A stretch of DNA of 64,000 bases from an uncultured Prevotellaceae bacterium (GCA_900318205.1 ONJS01000001.1:62001-126000), one strand, 5' to 3'; positions 34,055-43,018 are shown, counted from the stretch's first letter. The notes: a model not told the origin generated them from the sequence alone. Translations and numbers: made by a program.

Positions 34055-36049
34055 ATGATACACGAGGATCATCACGAGTCATATTGCCACAACAGTGAGG
34101 CGGAACATCATGGCGATTGCTGCTCGCACGAGCACAATAGCCACAGTCATGGTTGTGCCTGCTGTAACGATAGCCATGAGCATGGCGAGGAAGAGGAGAT
34201 GAGCTGGTGGAAACCCGCACTGTCGCTGGCAATGCTGGCGATAGGGATGACCATGAGCGCCATGGACGTACAGTGGTTCCATAGCACATGGGTCAGGGCC
34301 TTGTGGTATCTTACCGCATGGCTGCCGACGGGACTGGGCGTGCTGCGCGAGGCCATCGAAAAAGCCCGCGAGGGGGAAATCTTCAGCGAGTTCCTGCTGA
34401 TGAGTGTCGCCAGCATCGGCGCATTTGCCATCGGGGAGTATCCCGAGGCGGTGGCGGTGATGGCACTGTACTGCATCGGCGAGATGCTGCAGGATTGTGC
34501 CGTGAGCCGTGCCCGCGGTAACATCAAGTCGCTGATAGCCTTCAGACCCGACCATGCAGTGATTGTCGAGGGAGACCAACGGAAAACAGTTGCCCCTGCC
34601 GACGTCAAGGTGGGTGATATCGTAGAAGTGAAGCCAGGTGAACGCGTGCCTATCGACGGAAGGTTGACAGGCGAGGCGGCAGCATTTGACACGGCAGCGT
34701 TGACGGGCGAAAGCGTGCCGCGCGTCATTGAGACAGGCGAGGAGGTGCTGGCGGGCATGATTGCCAGCGAGAGCATCGTGCGACTCCAAGCGGTGCGTCC
34801 TGCCAGCGAAAGTGCCGTGTCACGCATCCTGCACCTCGTGGAGGAAGCTAGCGAGCGGAAATCGCCCGCAGAGCTGTTTATCAGGCGTTTTGCAAGAGTT
34901 TATACGCCCATCGTGGTGGGGCTTGCCGTGTTGGTGGTTGCGCTGCCGTGGGTGTATTCGCTGGTGGAGCTATCGTTCAGGTATGAATTTGCCCAGTGGC
35001 TGCATCGTGCGCTCGTATTTCTGGTGATTTCCTGCCCATGTGCTCTGGTCATCAGCATCCCGTTGAGTTACTTTGCCGGCATCGGCGCCGCGTCACGGCG
35101 GGGTATCCTGTTTAAAGGAAGCAATTATCTTGACGCCATCGCTCAGGTCGATACGGTGGTGTTTGACAAAACGGGGACGTTGACGACGGGGACATTTGCA
35201 GTGAGCAAGGTAGAAGGGCTGAGCGATGAGCAAGTCGCCACTGTCGCCGCCATCGAGCAGGATAGCCCCCACCCCATCGCCCGTGCCATCACCGACCACC
35301 GCCCTGCTGCACTGGTGCAGGTCATGGACCTGAAGAATATTGCCGGATATGGGTTGAGTGCAGTGGTTGACGGCAAGAAGTGGCTAGTGGGCACACTGCG
35401 GTTGCTGGAACGCGAGGGCGTTGTCTTTCCCGATGAGTTAAAGGCTGTCGTAGGGACGATGGTCGCTGTGGCTATCGAGGGACGTTATACAGGGCATATC
35501 GTGTTGAGCGACAAGCCAAAGGAGGACGCTGCGCAAGCCATCGGAGGCTTGAATCAGCAAGGCATTGAGACGGTGATGCTGTCGGGTGACAAGCAAGCGC
35601 TCGCCGAACAGGTGGCACACCAGATAGGTATCAAACAGGCCCATGGCGACCTGCTGCCACAGGATAAGGCGGCGCACATCGAGCGCATCAAGCAGGACGG
35701 AAGTCAGGTGGCGTTTGTGGGCGACGGCATCAACGACGCGCCGGTGCTGGCGTTGAGCGACGTGGGCATCGCGATGGGAGGCCTTGGGAGCGACATGGCG
35801 GTGGAGACCGCCGACGTGGTTATCCAAACGGACCAGCCGTCGCGCGTGGCAGAAGCCGTAACCTTAGGGCGCCGCACGCGCCGCATCGTTACCCAAAACA
35901 TCGCCTTTGCCATCGGGGTGAAGGTGCTGGTGATGGTACTGGGTGTGCTAGGTATCGCCAACCTGTGGGAGGCGGTGTTTGCCGACGTGGGCGTGGCGTT
36001 GCTGTGCGTGCTGAACTCGCTGCGGCTCTTGCGAGGGGCAAAGAACTGA
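34055..36049 (+). CDS. Heavy-metal P1B-type ATPase (Zn/Cd/Pb exporter type) with His-rich N-terminus
   Basis: 664-residue inner-membrane pump. The first about 48 residues hold many His and Cys residues (HEDHHESYCHNSEAEHHGDC and on), replacing the usual HMA metal-binding domain. Then two TM spans, the actuator domain with AALTGESVPR (TGE), metal-site helix with SCPCALVIS (CPC, about residue 328), phosphorylation motif DKTGTLTTG (Asp about 370), HP motif in DSPHPIARA, and GDGINDAPVLALSDVGIAMG. CPC with a His-rich tail is most consistent with ZntA/CadA-like export of zinc, cadmium or lead; copper is less likely. No regulator gene is adjacent. Confidence 0.93.
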   Translation: MIHEDHHESYCHNSEAEHHGDCCSHEHNSHSHGCACCNDSHEHGEEEEMSWWKPALSLAMLAIGMTMSAMDVQWFHSTWVRALWYLTAWLPTGLGVLREAIEKAREGEIFSEFLLMSVASIGAFAIGEYPEAVAVMALYCIGEMLQDCAVSRARGNIKSLIAFRPDHAVIVEGDQRKTVAPADVKVGDIVEVKPGERVPIDGRLTGEAAAFDTAALTGESVPRVIETGEEVLAGMIASESIVRLQAVRPASESAVSRILHLVEEASERKSPAELFIRRFARVYTPIVVGLAVLVVALPWVYSLVELSFRYEFAQWLHRALVFLVISCPCALVISIPLSYFAGIGAASRRGILFKGSNYLDAIAQVDTVVFDKTGTLTTGTFAVSKVEGLSDEQVATVAAIEQDSPHPIARAITDHRPAALVQVMDLKNIAGYGLSAVVDGKKWLVGTLRLLEREGVVFPDELKAVVGTMVAVAIEGRYTGHIVLSDKPKEDAAQAIGGLNQQGIETVMLSGDKQALAEQVAHQIGIKQAHGDLLPQDKAAHIERIKQDGSQVAFVGDGINDAPVLALSDVGIAMGGLGSDMAVETADVVIQTDQPSRVAEAVTLGRRTRRIVTQNIAFAIGVKVLVMVLGVLGIANLWEAVFADVGVALLCVLNSLRLLRGAKN

Positions 36050-36068
36050 TACGAAGGTTTTTATGATT

Positions 36069-36103
36069 GGCGGAATGAGCCATTAATGGGGGCTTGTTCC
36101 GCC
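36069..36103. other. Hairpin downstream of the metal ATPase
   Basis: GGCGGAA / TTCCGCC with inner AGCC/GGCT, 20 bp after the stop. No T tract follows on plus, so it is at best a Rho-independent terminator of weak form or an mRNA-stabilising stem. Confidence 0.4.
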
Positions 36104-36163
36104 CAAATCGGCTAGGATTTGATAATAAGGGTGAAAAAGAGTGGTTAGTATTGCATATTTTTG

Positions 36164-36171
36164 TAATTTTG
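36164..36171 (+). promoter_or_regulatory. Putative -7 element for the small dockerin protein
   Basis: TAATTTTG, 36 bp before the ATG at 36208; no matching -33 box. Confidence 0.45.
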
Positions 36172-36207
36172 CGGCCTCAATAGAATGATGTTATTTCCAA
36201 TAGAATT

Positions 36208-37026
36208 ATGAAAAGTTTTTTTACGTTTGTTGCAGTCGCACTGTTGACACTGTCGGCAGAAGCCGCATTACTGAGCGAGAACAGTATTAACAATGGTTAT
36301 GATCCTAATGCCGAACTGATTTTCCACACCGCCGCACCAGGCATGATCGTCATGCCGCGAATCGATATGGACCAGATGGTGATGGCCTATGATGTCACGC
36401 CCATTCCCCGTGAGGGCCAAGCCCATATCCGCTGGGGAAAGCTCGACGAGAATGGTGAAGGAGACGGATTATGGACAAAATGGCGCGAGTTTGATGACGT
36501 CATTACATTCTCCACGCCTGGCATCTATGTCATTGAGACGCATGCCGAAAGCATAGGTAAAGATAACAGCTCTACGCTGAAGGCCACCTTCAAGGTCAAT
36601 TACCTCGGGATGACGTTTGCTCCAGGCATCACCTTGAGTCCCAATGGAGAAAGGGGTTACGACGTCGAGTTGACGTCACTTTACGGTGACGACATCTATT
36701 ATCGCATCAAGTTTTTTGAAGATGGCATATGGAACAAGTGGCACCTCTATAAAGAAGCCATCCCCTTTACCTCGGGTGGCAATTATGTGTTGGATGCCCA
36801 TTGCGAGGGTGACCTGCTGAGCCTTTATATCGAGGTTCCAAACGTTGATTTTGCCAGGAAAGGTGACGTGGACCACAACGGTGTTGTGGACATCGATGAC
36901 ATGACCGCGCTCATCAACATGCTGATGAACGAGGAACTCATCCTCGGCACAGGAGACGTGAACAGGGATGGCATTGTGACTATTCAAGACGTCGCCAGCC
37001 TCACCAATCTGTTGCTGAAGAAGTGA
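36208..37026 (+). CDS. Secreted protein of unknown function with C-terminal dockerin
   Basis: 272 residues. Signal peptide MKSFFTFVAVALLTLSAEA, then about 190 residues of beta-rich sequence with two Ig-like halves (TPGIYVIETHAES; TSGGNYVLDAHCEG) that I cannot place in a family. The C-terminal 60 residues are a dockerin-like EF-hand pair: GDVDHNGVVDIDDMTALINM and GDVNRDGIVTIQDVASLTNL. Probably exported and surface-attached together with the other dockerin proteins of the window. Single gene between the ATPase and a bidirectional terminator. Confidence 0.85.
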   Translation: MKSFFTFVAVALLTLSAEAALLSENSINNGYDPNAELIFHTAAPGMIVMPRIDMDQMVMAYDVTPIPREGQAHIRWGKLDENGEGDGLWTKWREFDDVITFSTPGIYVIETHAESIGKDNSSTLKATFKVNYLGMTFAPGITLSPNGERGYDVELTSLYGDDIYYRIKFFEDGIWNKWHLYKEAIPFTSGGNYVLDAHCEGDLLSLYIEVPNVDFARKGDVDHNGVVDIDDMTALINMLMNEELILGTGDVNRDGIVTIQDVASLTNLLLKK

Positions 37027-37088
37027 CGAAGCGTGGCAGAAGCCGCGGAACAGAGAGCCCCCTAGGGGCTGAGACATTGAGGGAAAAT

Positions 37089-37129
37089 ACAATAATCGGG
37101 ACCTTGCGGTTGCAGGTCCCGATTATTGT
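37089..37129. terminator. Bidirectional intrinsic terminator
   Basis: 16-bp perfect stem (ACAATAATCGGGACCT and its complement) with a 9-nt loop, between convergent genes ending at 37026 and 37150. Confidence 0.88.
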
Positions 37130-37149
37130 TAGTTGAAATGGATGATTGA

Positions 37150-39273
37150 TTACTTCAGGCCGCGGTTGCGGAGGAGAGCGTCGGAAGTGGGCGCCTGGCC
37201 ACGGAACTTCTTGTAGAGTACCATGGGATCCTCGGTGTCGCCAGCCTCAAGGAGAGCGCGGAAGGCATCGGCAGTAGCCTTATCGAAGCAACCAGCTTTC
37301 TCAAATGCCATGTAACCGTCGGCCTCGAGAACCTGTGACCACAGATAGGTATAGTAACCGCAGGCATACTGGTCGTCGGCGAAGATGTGCTTGAAGTAGG
37401 GGCTGCGATAGCGGAACTCGACGAGGGCGGGCATGTTGATCTGGGTCTTCACCTCCTGCTCAAAGGCCTTGACGTCGATAGCCTTAACCTCCTCGGGGGT
37501 CCAAGCCTTCTTGTGCCAGTACATATCCAGCAGAGCGGCACCGACGAGCTCGGTGGTCATGAAGCCCATGTTGAACTGAGCGGTCTCGTTCAGCTTCTTT
37601 ACGAGGCTGTCGGGGATCACCTCACCGGTCTTGTAGTGACGGGCGTAGTTTTTCAGTACTTCGGGTTCAAATGCCCAGTGCTCGTTGATCTGTGAGGGCA
37701 TCTCGACGAGGTCACGGTCGGTATTGGTACCGGCCAGGCCACGATACTGCACGCGGGTCAACATGCCGTGGAGGGCGTGACCAAACTCGTGGAAGACAGT
37801 CTGTACCTCATCCCAGGTGAGCAGCGAGGGGGTGTCGCCTGAGGGAGGCGTCATGCTTGCTACATTGTAGATGATGGGACGGATGTTCTCGCCACCATAG
37901 TTGTAGGCCTCCTGCATGGCTTCCATCCAAGCGCCCTGAGCCTTGACGGGACGGGGCAGGTAGTCGGTCATGAAGACGGCGAGGTGCTTGCCCTCGGCAT
38001 CCTTCACGTCATAGACCTTAACCTCGGGATGATACTTGGGAGCATCGGGCATTTCCTCGAAGGTGAGGCCGTAGAGCTTGTTGGCGGCAAAGAAGATACC
38101 GTTCTTCACCACGCTGTCAAGTACGAAATAGGGACGAACGTCGTCCTCGCTGAAGTTGAACTTGTCCTTCTTTACCTTCTCGGCATAGTAGTAATAGTCG
38201 CAAGCCTCGAACTGGGCGGTGTCACCATGAGCGGCAGCATACTTCTGCATATCGGCAACCTCCTCGTCCACCTTCTTGATGGCGGGGCGGAAGAGCGACA
38301 TCAGCAGGTCCTCGGCAGCCTTGGGCGTCTTGGCCATGTAGGGGTCAACGGCATAGTCGGCATAGGTATTGAAGCCGAGGAGGTTGGCCTTCTGCTGACG
38401 GAGGAGCAGGATGTTGCGGATGTTCTCGCTGTTGTCCCACTTGTCGCCATGGCTGGCGGTGGTGGTGTAGGTCTCGTACATCTTGCGGCGCAGGTCGCGG
38501 CTGTCGGCGTAGGTCAGGACAGCCAGACGGGTCGAAGCGGTAGCGGTGAATGCCCACTGGCCCTTCTTGCCCTTGTCGGCAGCAAGCTTGGCGGCATTGT
38601 CGATGATGCCCTGGGGCAGACCCTTGAGGTCCTCTTCCTTCTCGATGAAGAAGACGCAGTTGTCCATGTCGTGCATCACATTGTTACCGAAACTGAGTTT
38701 GTACTTACCCAGCTTGGTGTTGATGGCCTTGAGGCTGTCCTTCTGGGCATCGGTGAGGAGGGCGCCATTGCGTACGAACTCCTTGTAGTACTTCTCGGTG
38801 AGGCGCTTCTGGATGGGATCGAGACCCAACTTGTCGGCGTTGTCATAAACGGCCTTTACCTTGTCAAAGAGGCCGGCGTTCATGTACATGCCGTCGCTCT
38901 GGGCAGTCAGCTTGGGAAGCAGCACCTCGGAGAGCTTCTGCATCTCGGGGGTATTGTCGCTGCTGCTCAATGCGTTAAATACTCTAGACACCTTGTCCAG
39001 GATGCGGCCGCTGTTGTCCAGTGCCAGGATGGTGTTCTCGAAGTTGGGCTCGGCCGTGTTCTTGATGATGGAATCAATCTCGGCGTTCTGCTGCTCGATA
39101 CCGGCATCAACGGCAGGTTCGTAGTCAGCGTAGGTGATTTTGTCAAACGGCGGGATGCCGTACTCGTTGGCGTACTCCGACATAAACGGATTGTTCTCAG
39201 ATGACTTTTTCTGATCGCAGCTCACGAACATGATTGCCGTGAGGGCGAGAATGGTTAATAAAAGCTTCTTCAT
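37150..39273 (-). CDS. dcp: M3-family peptidyl-dipeptidase (Dcp-like) lipoprotein
   Basis: 707 residues. Lipoprotein signal MKKLLLTILALTAIMFVSC (Cys 19), then a helical M3A metallopeptidase. The N-terminal NPFMSEYANEYGIPPFDKIT and FENTILALDNSGRILDKVSR match the Dcp subgroup. The zinc site is VFHEFGHALHGML (HExxH, about residue 490) with the downstream Glu expected in the following helix. It should remove dipeptides from the C-termini of short peptides in the periplasm. It may be cotranscribed with the three genes upstream (53 bp gap filled by a 7-bp satellite) or have its own unseen promoter. Confidence 0.93.
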   Translation of the reverse strand: MKKLLLTILALTAIMFVSCDQKKSSENNPFMSEYANEYGIPPFDKITYADYEPAVDAGIEQQNAEIDSIIKNTAEPNFENTILALDNSGRILDKVSRVFNALSSSDNTPEMQKLSEVLLPKLTAQSDGMYMNAGLFDKVKAVYDNADKLGLDPIQKRLTEKYYKEFVRNGALLTDAQKDSLKAINTKLGKYKLSFGNNVMHDMDNCVFFIEKEEDLKGLPQGIIDNAAKLAADKGKKGQWAFTATASTRLAVLTYADSRDLRRKMYETYTTTASHGDKWDNSENIRNILLLRQQKANLLGFNTYADYAVDPYMAKTPKAAEDLLMSLFRPAIKKVDEEVADMQKYAAAHGDTAQFEACDYYYYAEKVKKDKFNFSEDDVRPYFVLDSVVKNGIFFAANKLYGLTFEEMPDAPKYHPEVKVYDVKDAEGKHLAVFMTDYLPRPVKAQGAWMEAMQEAYNYGGENIRPIIYNVASMTPPSGDTPSLLTWDEVQTVFHEFGHALHGMLTRVQYRGLAGTNTDRDLVEMPSQINEHWAFEPEVLKNYARHYKTGEVIPDSLVKKLNETAQFNMGFMTTELVGAALLDMYWHKKAWTPEEVKAIDVKAFEQEVKTQINMPALVEFRYRSPYFKHIFADDQYACGYYTYLWSQVLEADGYMAFEKAGCFDKATADAFRALLEAGDTEDPMVLYKKFRGQAPTSDALLRNRGLK

Positions 39274-39279
39274 TTTTTT

Positions 39280-39342
39280 AGTTGTTAGTTATAAGTTGTT
39301 AGTTGTCAGTTTTCAGTTGTCAGTTGTCAGTTTTCAGTTGGG
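39280..39342. repeat. 7-bp satellite AGTTGTC
   Basis: Nine units of AGTTGTT/AGTTGTC/AGTTTTC/AGTTGGG on plus. It fills the whole gap between two minus-strand genes and runs into the last codons of the upstream gene, whose TGA stop (39329-39327) is part of a unit. Confidence 0.85.
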
Positions 39343-40481
39343 TTGAGGTCGAAGGTGACCAATAATGGGTAGTGGTCACTGCTGCCGCCCTTGAGGCGCT
39401 GGGCGTCAAGGGCCTGTAGGTCGCCACGATAGAGGATGTGGTCGATGCGGAATGGCAGGTGGTGACGGTTGAAGGTGTAGGCATAGCCATGGCCCACCTG
39501 TGCCCAGGCATCGGTCATGTCGTCGCCCTTGATGATGCGATAGACGTTGGAGGAGGTCACATCGTTCATGTCACCGCAAATGATGACATTGCGGGGAGAC
39601 TCGTCGATGGCCTTTCTGATGGTCTGGGCATGGCCAGAACGCAGCGAGAAGGCACGTTTCATGCGCTCCAAGGGAACCGGCTTGACATCGGGAGAGATGC
39701 GGATATTCATGTTCTTGCCGAAGTTGAGGTGATAGGACTGAAGGCGGAAATCAATAAATCGAAGCTGCTTTCCAGTGGGCAACTGGACGTCATAGGCTCT
39801 TGCCAGATAATAGTCCGTCTCACGATTATAGCCCAAGACCGTGCGGGTGTATTGCGGCTCTCCCAGTGTCATGGTAGTGAACGGGAACTTGGACAGCAAG
39901 TTCAAGCCCTCGGCACTGCTATAGGTATAGGGGAACTGGGTCTTGATTCTCTCGATATAAGGTTGCAGGGACGGAATCTCCATCCAGGACACACCTGCAG
40001 CACCGCCTTCCTGCAACATCACGACATCGGGGTCGGCATCGAGGATCAGTTTCATCGACTTGGAGTCTTTACCCTGGACGGTGGGATCGTTGTAGTTGAA
40101 AGAGAGGACGTTATAGGTCATCACCTTGATGACCTGCGTAGAATCGACGGGCTCGTGATGAGTGCCCTTCAGGTGGTTGAGGGGCACATACATGGAGAAT
40201 ACGGGCCACGTAGCGAGAAAAGCCAGTATCAGCATCAAGGCAACCTTGAAGCGCCTGCAGATGAGCGCGATGACCAGTACCAGCGCAGAGAGCAAGAGCA
40301 TGGGCATGTAAGCCAGCGTAAGGAATGGTGCCGGGAAGAACTTCTCGGGGTTGAATTTACCGGCATAAGCGCACAGGACGAGCAATACCGCCATTAGAAC
40401 GGCCACAATCCCGAAGAAGCGCCTCAAACGCTTCTTGGGGCGATTGTTGTCCTGGTGATTTGAATTATACCTGTATGCCAT
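39327..40481 (-). CDS. Membrane-anchored endonuclease/exonuclease/phosphatase family protein
   Basis: 384 residues. Three hydrophobic segments in the first 100 residues (about 20-40, 50-70, 75-95) anchor it in the inner membrane. From about residue 120 the EEP fold follows: VMTYNVLSFN, MLQEGG (catalytic Glu), VIICGDMNDVTSSNVYR and the terminal DHYPLLVTF. The usual SDH is GSSDHYP here. It should hydrolyse a phosphodiester or phosphomonoester in the periplasm; substrates in this branch are unknown. 20 bp after the second rhomboid gene, so in the same operon. Confidence 0.9.
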   Translation of the reverse strand: MAYRYNSNHQDNNRPKKRLRRFFGIVAVLMAVLLVLCAYAGKFNPEKFFPAPFLTLAYMPMLLLSALVLVIALICRRFKVALMLILAFLATWPVFSMYVPLNHLKGTHHEPVDSTQVIKVMTYNVLSFNYNDPTVQGKDSKSMKLILDADPDVVMLQEGGAAGVSWMEIPSLQPYIERIKTQFPYTYSSAEGLNLLSKFPFTTMTLGEPQYTRTVLGYNRETDYYLARAYDVQLPTGKQLRFIDFRLQSYHLNFGKNMNIRISPDVKPVPLERMKRAFSLRSGHAQTIRKAIDESPRNVIICGDMNDVTSSNVYRIIKGDDMTDAWAQVGHGYAYTFNRHHLPFRIDHILYRGDLQALDAQRLKGGSSDHYPLLVTFDLNPTEN

Positions 40482-40501
40482 CGTTCAATCTATTAGACCA
40501 A

Positions 40502-41431
40502 TTAAGGCGAACGGCGCCTCGAGACCTTGAAGAGTTTGTCTTTCTCCTCATCGGAAAGCGCGTCATATCCAGCGACTTTGATTTTCTTTAATATCGTATC
40601 CAGTTCCTCCTCACTTACCGAGTCGGCAGGACGGTTATTGCTGTTGGGCTGCTGTGCCCCATTCTGCTTGGCACTGCCCTGCTTGGCGGAACCAGTAGAG
40701 CGTTTGAATGTAGGCATCTTGAAAGAGCGGCCATTGAAGAGCCCGAAGCAGGCATCAATCACCGCATTGAGAGGGCGGGTGATGTCCCGCCCGCGCTTGA
40801 TGCGAAGCGCGAACCATGCACCCACGATGGCACCACCCAGGTGAGCAATATTGCCGCCGGCATTACCGCCGTCCAGGCTGAACAGCGAGATGAGTACCGT
40901 GACAAGTGCAATCCACTTGATGGAGACTTCACCCAGAAACAACAAGCCTATCTTGTAATCGGGGGCATAGACAGCCGTGGCGACCACTATCGCCACTACC
41001 GATGCCGATGCACCGTACAAATAAAAAGTAACGGGTTGGCTCGTAAAATAGGGCAACAGACAGGTGGCGAGCAGAAAGAGCGCTGCCCCACCCCAGCCGC
41101 CGAGCAGGTATAGTCCCGTGAGCTGCTTGGGAGAGAAGAACTCCATGAAGATGCGTCCCAGCCAATAGAGCCACAGCATGTTGAACAGGATGTGCAAGAA
41201 GTTGTAATGGACAAACATATAGGTGACGAGGGTCCACGGGCGCCTGATGAGGAGCGACCAATCGCCGGGCAGTTCAGTCCATGATACCCATCCATGTCCA
41301 TTGACATTGAATAGCATGGCCACAATCACCACCAGGTTAAGCAAAATAAAGATCCCGATGTTGATGAAGATAATCCTCAACAACATCGACCCCTGGAGGT
41401 AGCTGCGCTTAATATCATCAATAAAAGTCAT
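40502..41431 (-). CDS. Rhomboid family intramembrane serine protease (second of pair)
   Basis: 309 residues from the ATG at 41431 (MTFIDDIKRSYLQGSMLLRI); a longer frame to 41509 runs through the neighbouring gene. Six TM helices with the loop motif WTLVTYMFVHYNFLHILFNM, catalytic Ser in YGASASVVAI and catalytic His in NIAHLGGAIVG. The usual GxSG is GASA here, a tolerated change in the family. C-terminal about 80 residues are a polar, Gln/Asn-rich tail. The start overlaps the end of the first rhomboid gene by 14 bp, so they are translationally coupled. Confidence 0.9.
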   Translation of the reverse strand: MTFIDDIKRSYLQGSMLLRIIFINIGIFILLNLVVIVAMLFNVNGHGWVSWTELPGDWSLLIRRPWTLVTYMFVHYNFLHILFNMLWLYWLGRIFMEFFSPKQLTGLYLLGGWGGAALFLLATCLLPYFTSQPVTFYLYGASASVVAIVVATAVYAPDYKIGLLFLGEVSIKWIALVTVLISLFSLDGGNAGGNIAHLGGAIVGAWFALRIKRGRDITRPLNAVIDACFGLFNGRSFKMPTFKRSTGSAKQGSAKQNGAQQPNSNNRPADSVSEEELDTILKKIKVAGYDALSDEEKDKLFKVSRRRSP

Positions 41432-42188
41432 TGCTCTTGCGTAACGTGCCGTTGTATCTCCAATACAATATAATGAGAATGCCGATGAGCATGCCTCCCA
41501 GATGAACAAAATGAGCTACACCGGGCTGGTGGCCTGTGATACCGAAGAAGAGTTCGAGCAGTCCATTACCGAGGACAACCCACTTGGCCTTGATGGGAAC
41601 AGGAATAAAGAAGATAAGCATCGGCAGATTGGGGAAAATCATACCGAATGCCAACAGGACACCGAAGATGGCGCCCGATGCACCCACTGCCCTGAGTCCT
41701 CCTCCCAGATAGCCGTTGAAGAAATCATCCATCGTGAAGTTGGTCATTCCCGCGTTGGCGGCATTGATCACATCGTTGACGGTGGTGCCAGCGGGCCCTG
41801 TCACGCAGTTCATCAGCACGCTATGCCACGTAAATTCCCAAATGAGCTCCTGAATGAGAGCGGCACCGATGCCACAAGCGAGGTAATAAAAGAGAAATCG
41901 CTTGGAGCCGAGCACCCGCTCGAGCAGGCTGCCGAACATCCACAACATGAACATGTTGAAGAAGATATGGGTGAAGTTTTGTGTATCGTGCATGAACATG
42001 TGGGTGAGGGGTTGCCAAACCTTAAACTCAGAACCTCTCCAAAAATGAAGTCCGAGCCATTGCATCAGGTCCGGGCCATTGATGCGCATGAACACTATTG
42101 TGGCGAGCCACAACAGTATGTTAATCATGAGCAGATGCCTTGTAACAGGCGCTATCGAAGACAAAAACGACCGATTGTTGTATTGCAT
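41418..42188 (-). CDS. Rhomboid family intramembrane serine protease (first of pair)
   Basis: 256 residues, six to seven TM helices. Motifs: WQPLTHMFMHDTQNFTHIFFN, catalytic Ser in GASGAIFGVLLAFG (GxSG) and His in VAHFVHLGGMLIG. It should cut membrane proteins within or near the inner leaflet of the inner membrane. First gene of a four-gene minus-strand run (two rhomboids, EEP protein, Dcp). Both rhomboids keep Ser and His, so both should be active. Confidence 0.92.
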   Translation of the reverse strand: MQYNNRSFLSSIAPVTRHLLMINILLWLATIVFMRINGPDLMQWLGLHFWRGSEFKVWQPLTHMFMHDTQNFTHIFFNMFMLWMFGSLLERVLGSKRFLFYYLACGIGAALIQELIWEFTWHSVLMNCVTGPAGTTVNDVINAANAGMTNFTMDDFFNGYLGGGLRAVGASGAIFGVLLAFGMIFPNLPMLIFFIPVPIKAKWVVLGNGLLELFFGITGHQPGVAHFVHLGGMLIGILIILYWRYNGTLRKSNDFY

Positions 42189-42210
42189 TAGTTCTTAATT
42201 TTTTATGGCA

Positions 42211-42218
42211 CAAAAGTA
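42211..42218 (-). promoter_or_regulatory. Putative -7 element for the rhomboid operon
   Basis: Minus strand TACTTTTG, 22 bp before the ATG at 42188; no clear TTTG 20 bp further up. Confidence 0.45.
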
Positions 42219-42310
42219 AAGAAAAAGTCCCTATTTGCAGCTATTTTCAATGCAAAAAAGCCTAAAAGCGCCATTTTTAGCGAAAAATTATCATTTTTTT
42301 TTAGTTTTTT

Positions 42311-42341
42311 TTTGCTGAAACCGTTGTTATACTTATATTTG
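42311..42341 (+). promoter_or_regulatory. Bacteroidetes promoter for the HU gene
   Basis: TTTG (42311-42314), 19-bp spacer, TATATTTG (42334-42341); leader about 55 nt. Confidence 0.8.
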
Positions 42342-42401
42342 CGACAACAAAACTACAATTCATTTTATTCACATAACTTTTTTTAATAATTATTTTACAC
42401 T

Positions 42402-42668
42402 ATGAACAAGACTGAATTAGTACAAGCAATTGCTGAGAAAACCAATCTGACTAAGGTTCAGGCCAAGGCTGCCCTGGATGCAACTCTCATGTCAATCGCA
42501 GGCGCTTTGAAGAAGGATGATAAGGTTGCTCTTATCGGCTTTGGTACCTTTATGGTAGTCAAGAAGGAAGCACGTCAGGGCATTAACCCCGCCACCAAGG
42601 AGAAAATCACTATCCCCGCAAGGAAGGTGGTTAAGTTCAAACCCGGTACTGACCTGGATCTCAAGTAA
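42402..42668 (+). CDS. hup: HU-family DNA-binding protein
   Basis: 88 residues, the usual HU length. MNKTELVQAIAEKTNLTKVQ starts the helical dimerisation part; GFGTFMVVKKEARQGINPAT carries the DNA-bending arm with the conserved R-x-G-x-NP, and the C-terminus is KVVKFKPG. It binds and bends DNA as a dimer in the nucleoid. Single gene with a consensus promoter and a terminator. Confidence 0.97.
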   Translation: MNKTELVQAIAEKTNLTKVQAKAALDATLMSIAGALKKDDKVALIGFGTFMVVKKEARQGINPATKEKITIPARKVVKFKPGTDLDLK

Positions 42669-42696
42669 AATAAGCATTGCTTACTTAAAGATCTTG

Positions 42697-42738
42697 AATT
42701 CCCGCTGCGATGAGTATCGTGGCGGGAATTGTTATTGC
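42697..42738 (+). terminator. Intrinsic terminator after HU
   Basis: AATTCCCGC / GCGGGAATT with an inner stem GAT/ATC, followed by GTTATTG. The T tract is short. Confidence 0.65.
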
Positions 42739-42740
42739 TA

Positions 42741-42890
42741 TGGGACGGCGGCAGAGCCGCCGCCCACGGGACAACGACGACGAAAGGGAGGATGAGGGGG
42801 CGTGACAAGAGGACTTGTACAAGCCTGAGGCTTGCACTACTACAACAGAAAGTAATGACGACTGAGGGAGCCGTGACGGGAGTCACGGCA
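42741..42890. repeat. Cluster of three REP-like palindromes
   Basis: 42744-42775: GGCGGC-AGA-GCCGCC then GCCCACGGGACAA (tail of the composite repeat). 42816-42846: CAAGCC-TGA-GGCTTG with CACTACTACAAC. 42871-42888: CCGTGAC-GGGA-GTCACGG. Three families that elsewhere occur alone are stacked here between HU and the LRR gene. No gene lies in 42669-43074. Confidence 0.8.
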
Positions 42891-43010
42891 TAGTGGGACA
42901 CTGATGGAAAGAGAGATGGGGGGATGACGGAAAAAGAGGGGGATGAGGATGGAGAGATAAAAAAATGGAGGGAATGTGGTTGACTTATAGAATAATTGTT
43001 TATATTTGTG

Positions 43011-43018
43011 GGTTGAAA
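43011..43018 (+). promoter_or_regulatory. Putative -7 element for the LRR-dockerin gene
   Basis: TATATTTG, 56 bp before the ATG at 43075. The nearest TTG boxes are at wrong spacing. Confidence 0.5.

Noticed and set aside
37984..39204. 406-codon open frame on plus opposite the M3 peptidase
   Set aside because: Antisense to a protein with HExxH and lipoprotein signal; no recognisable product.
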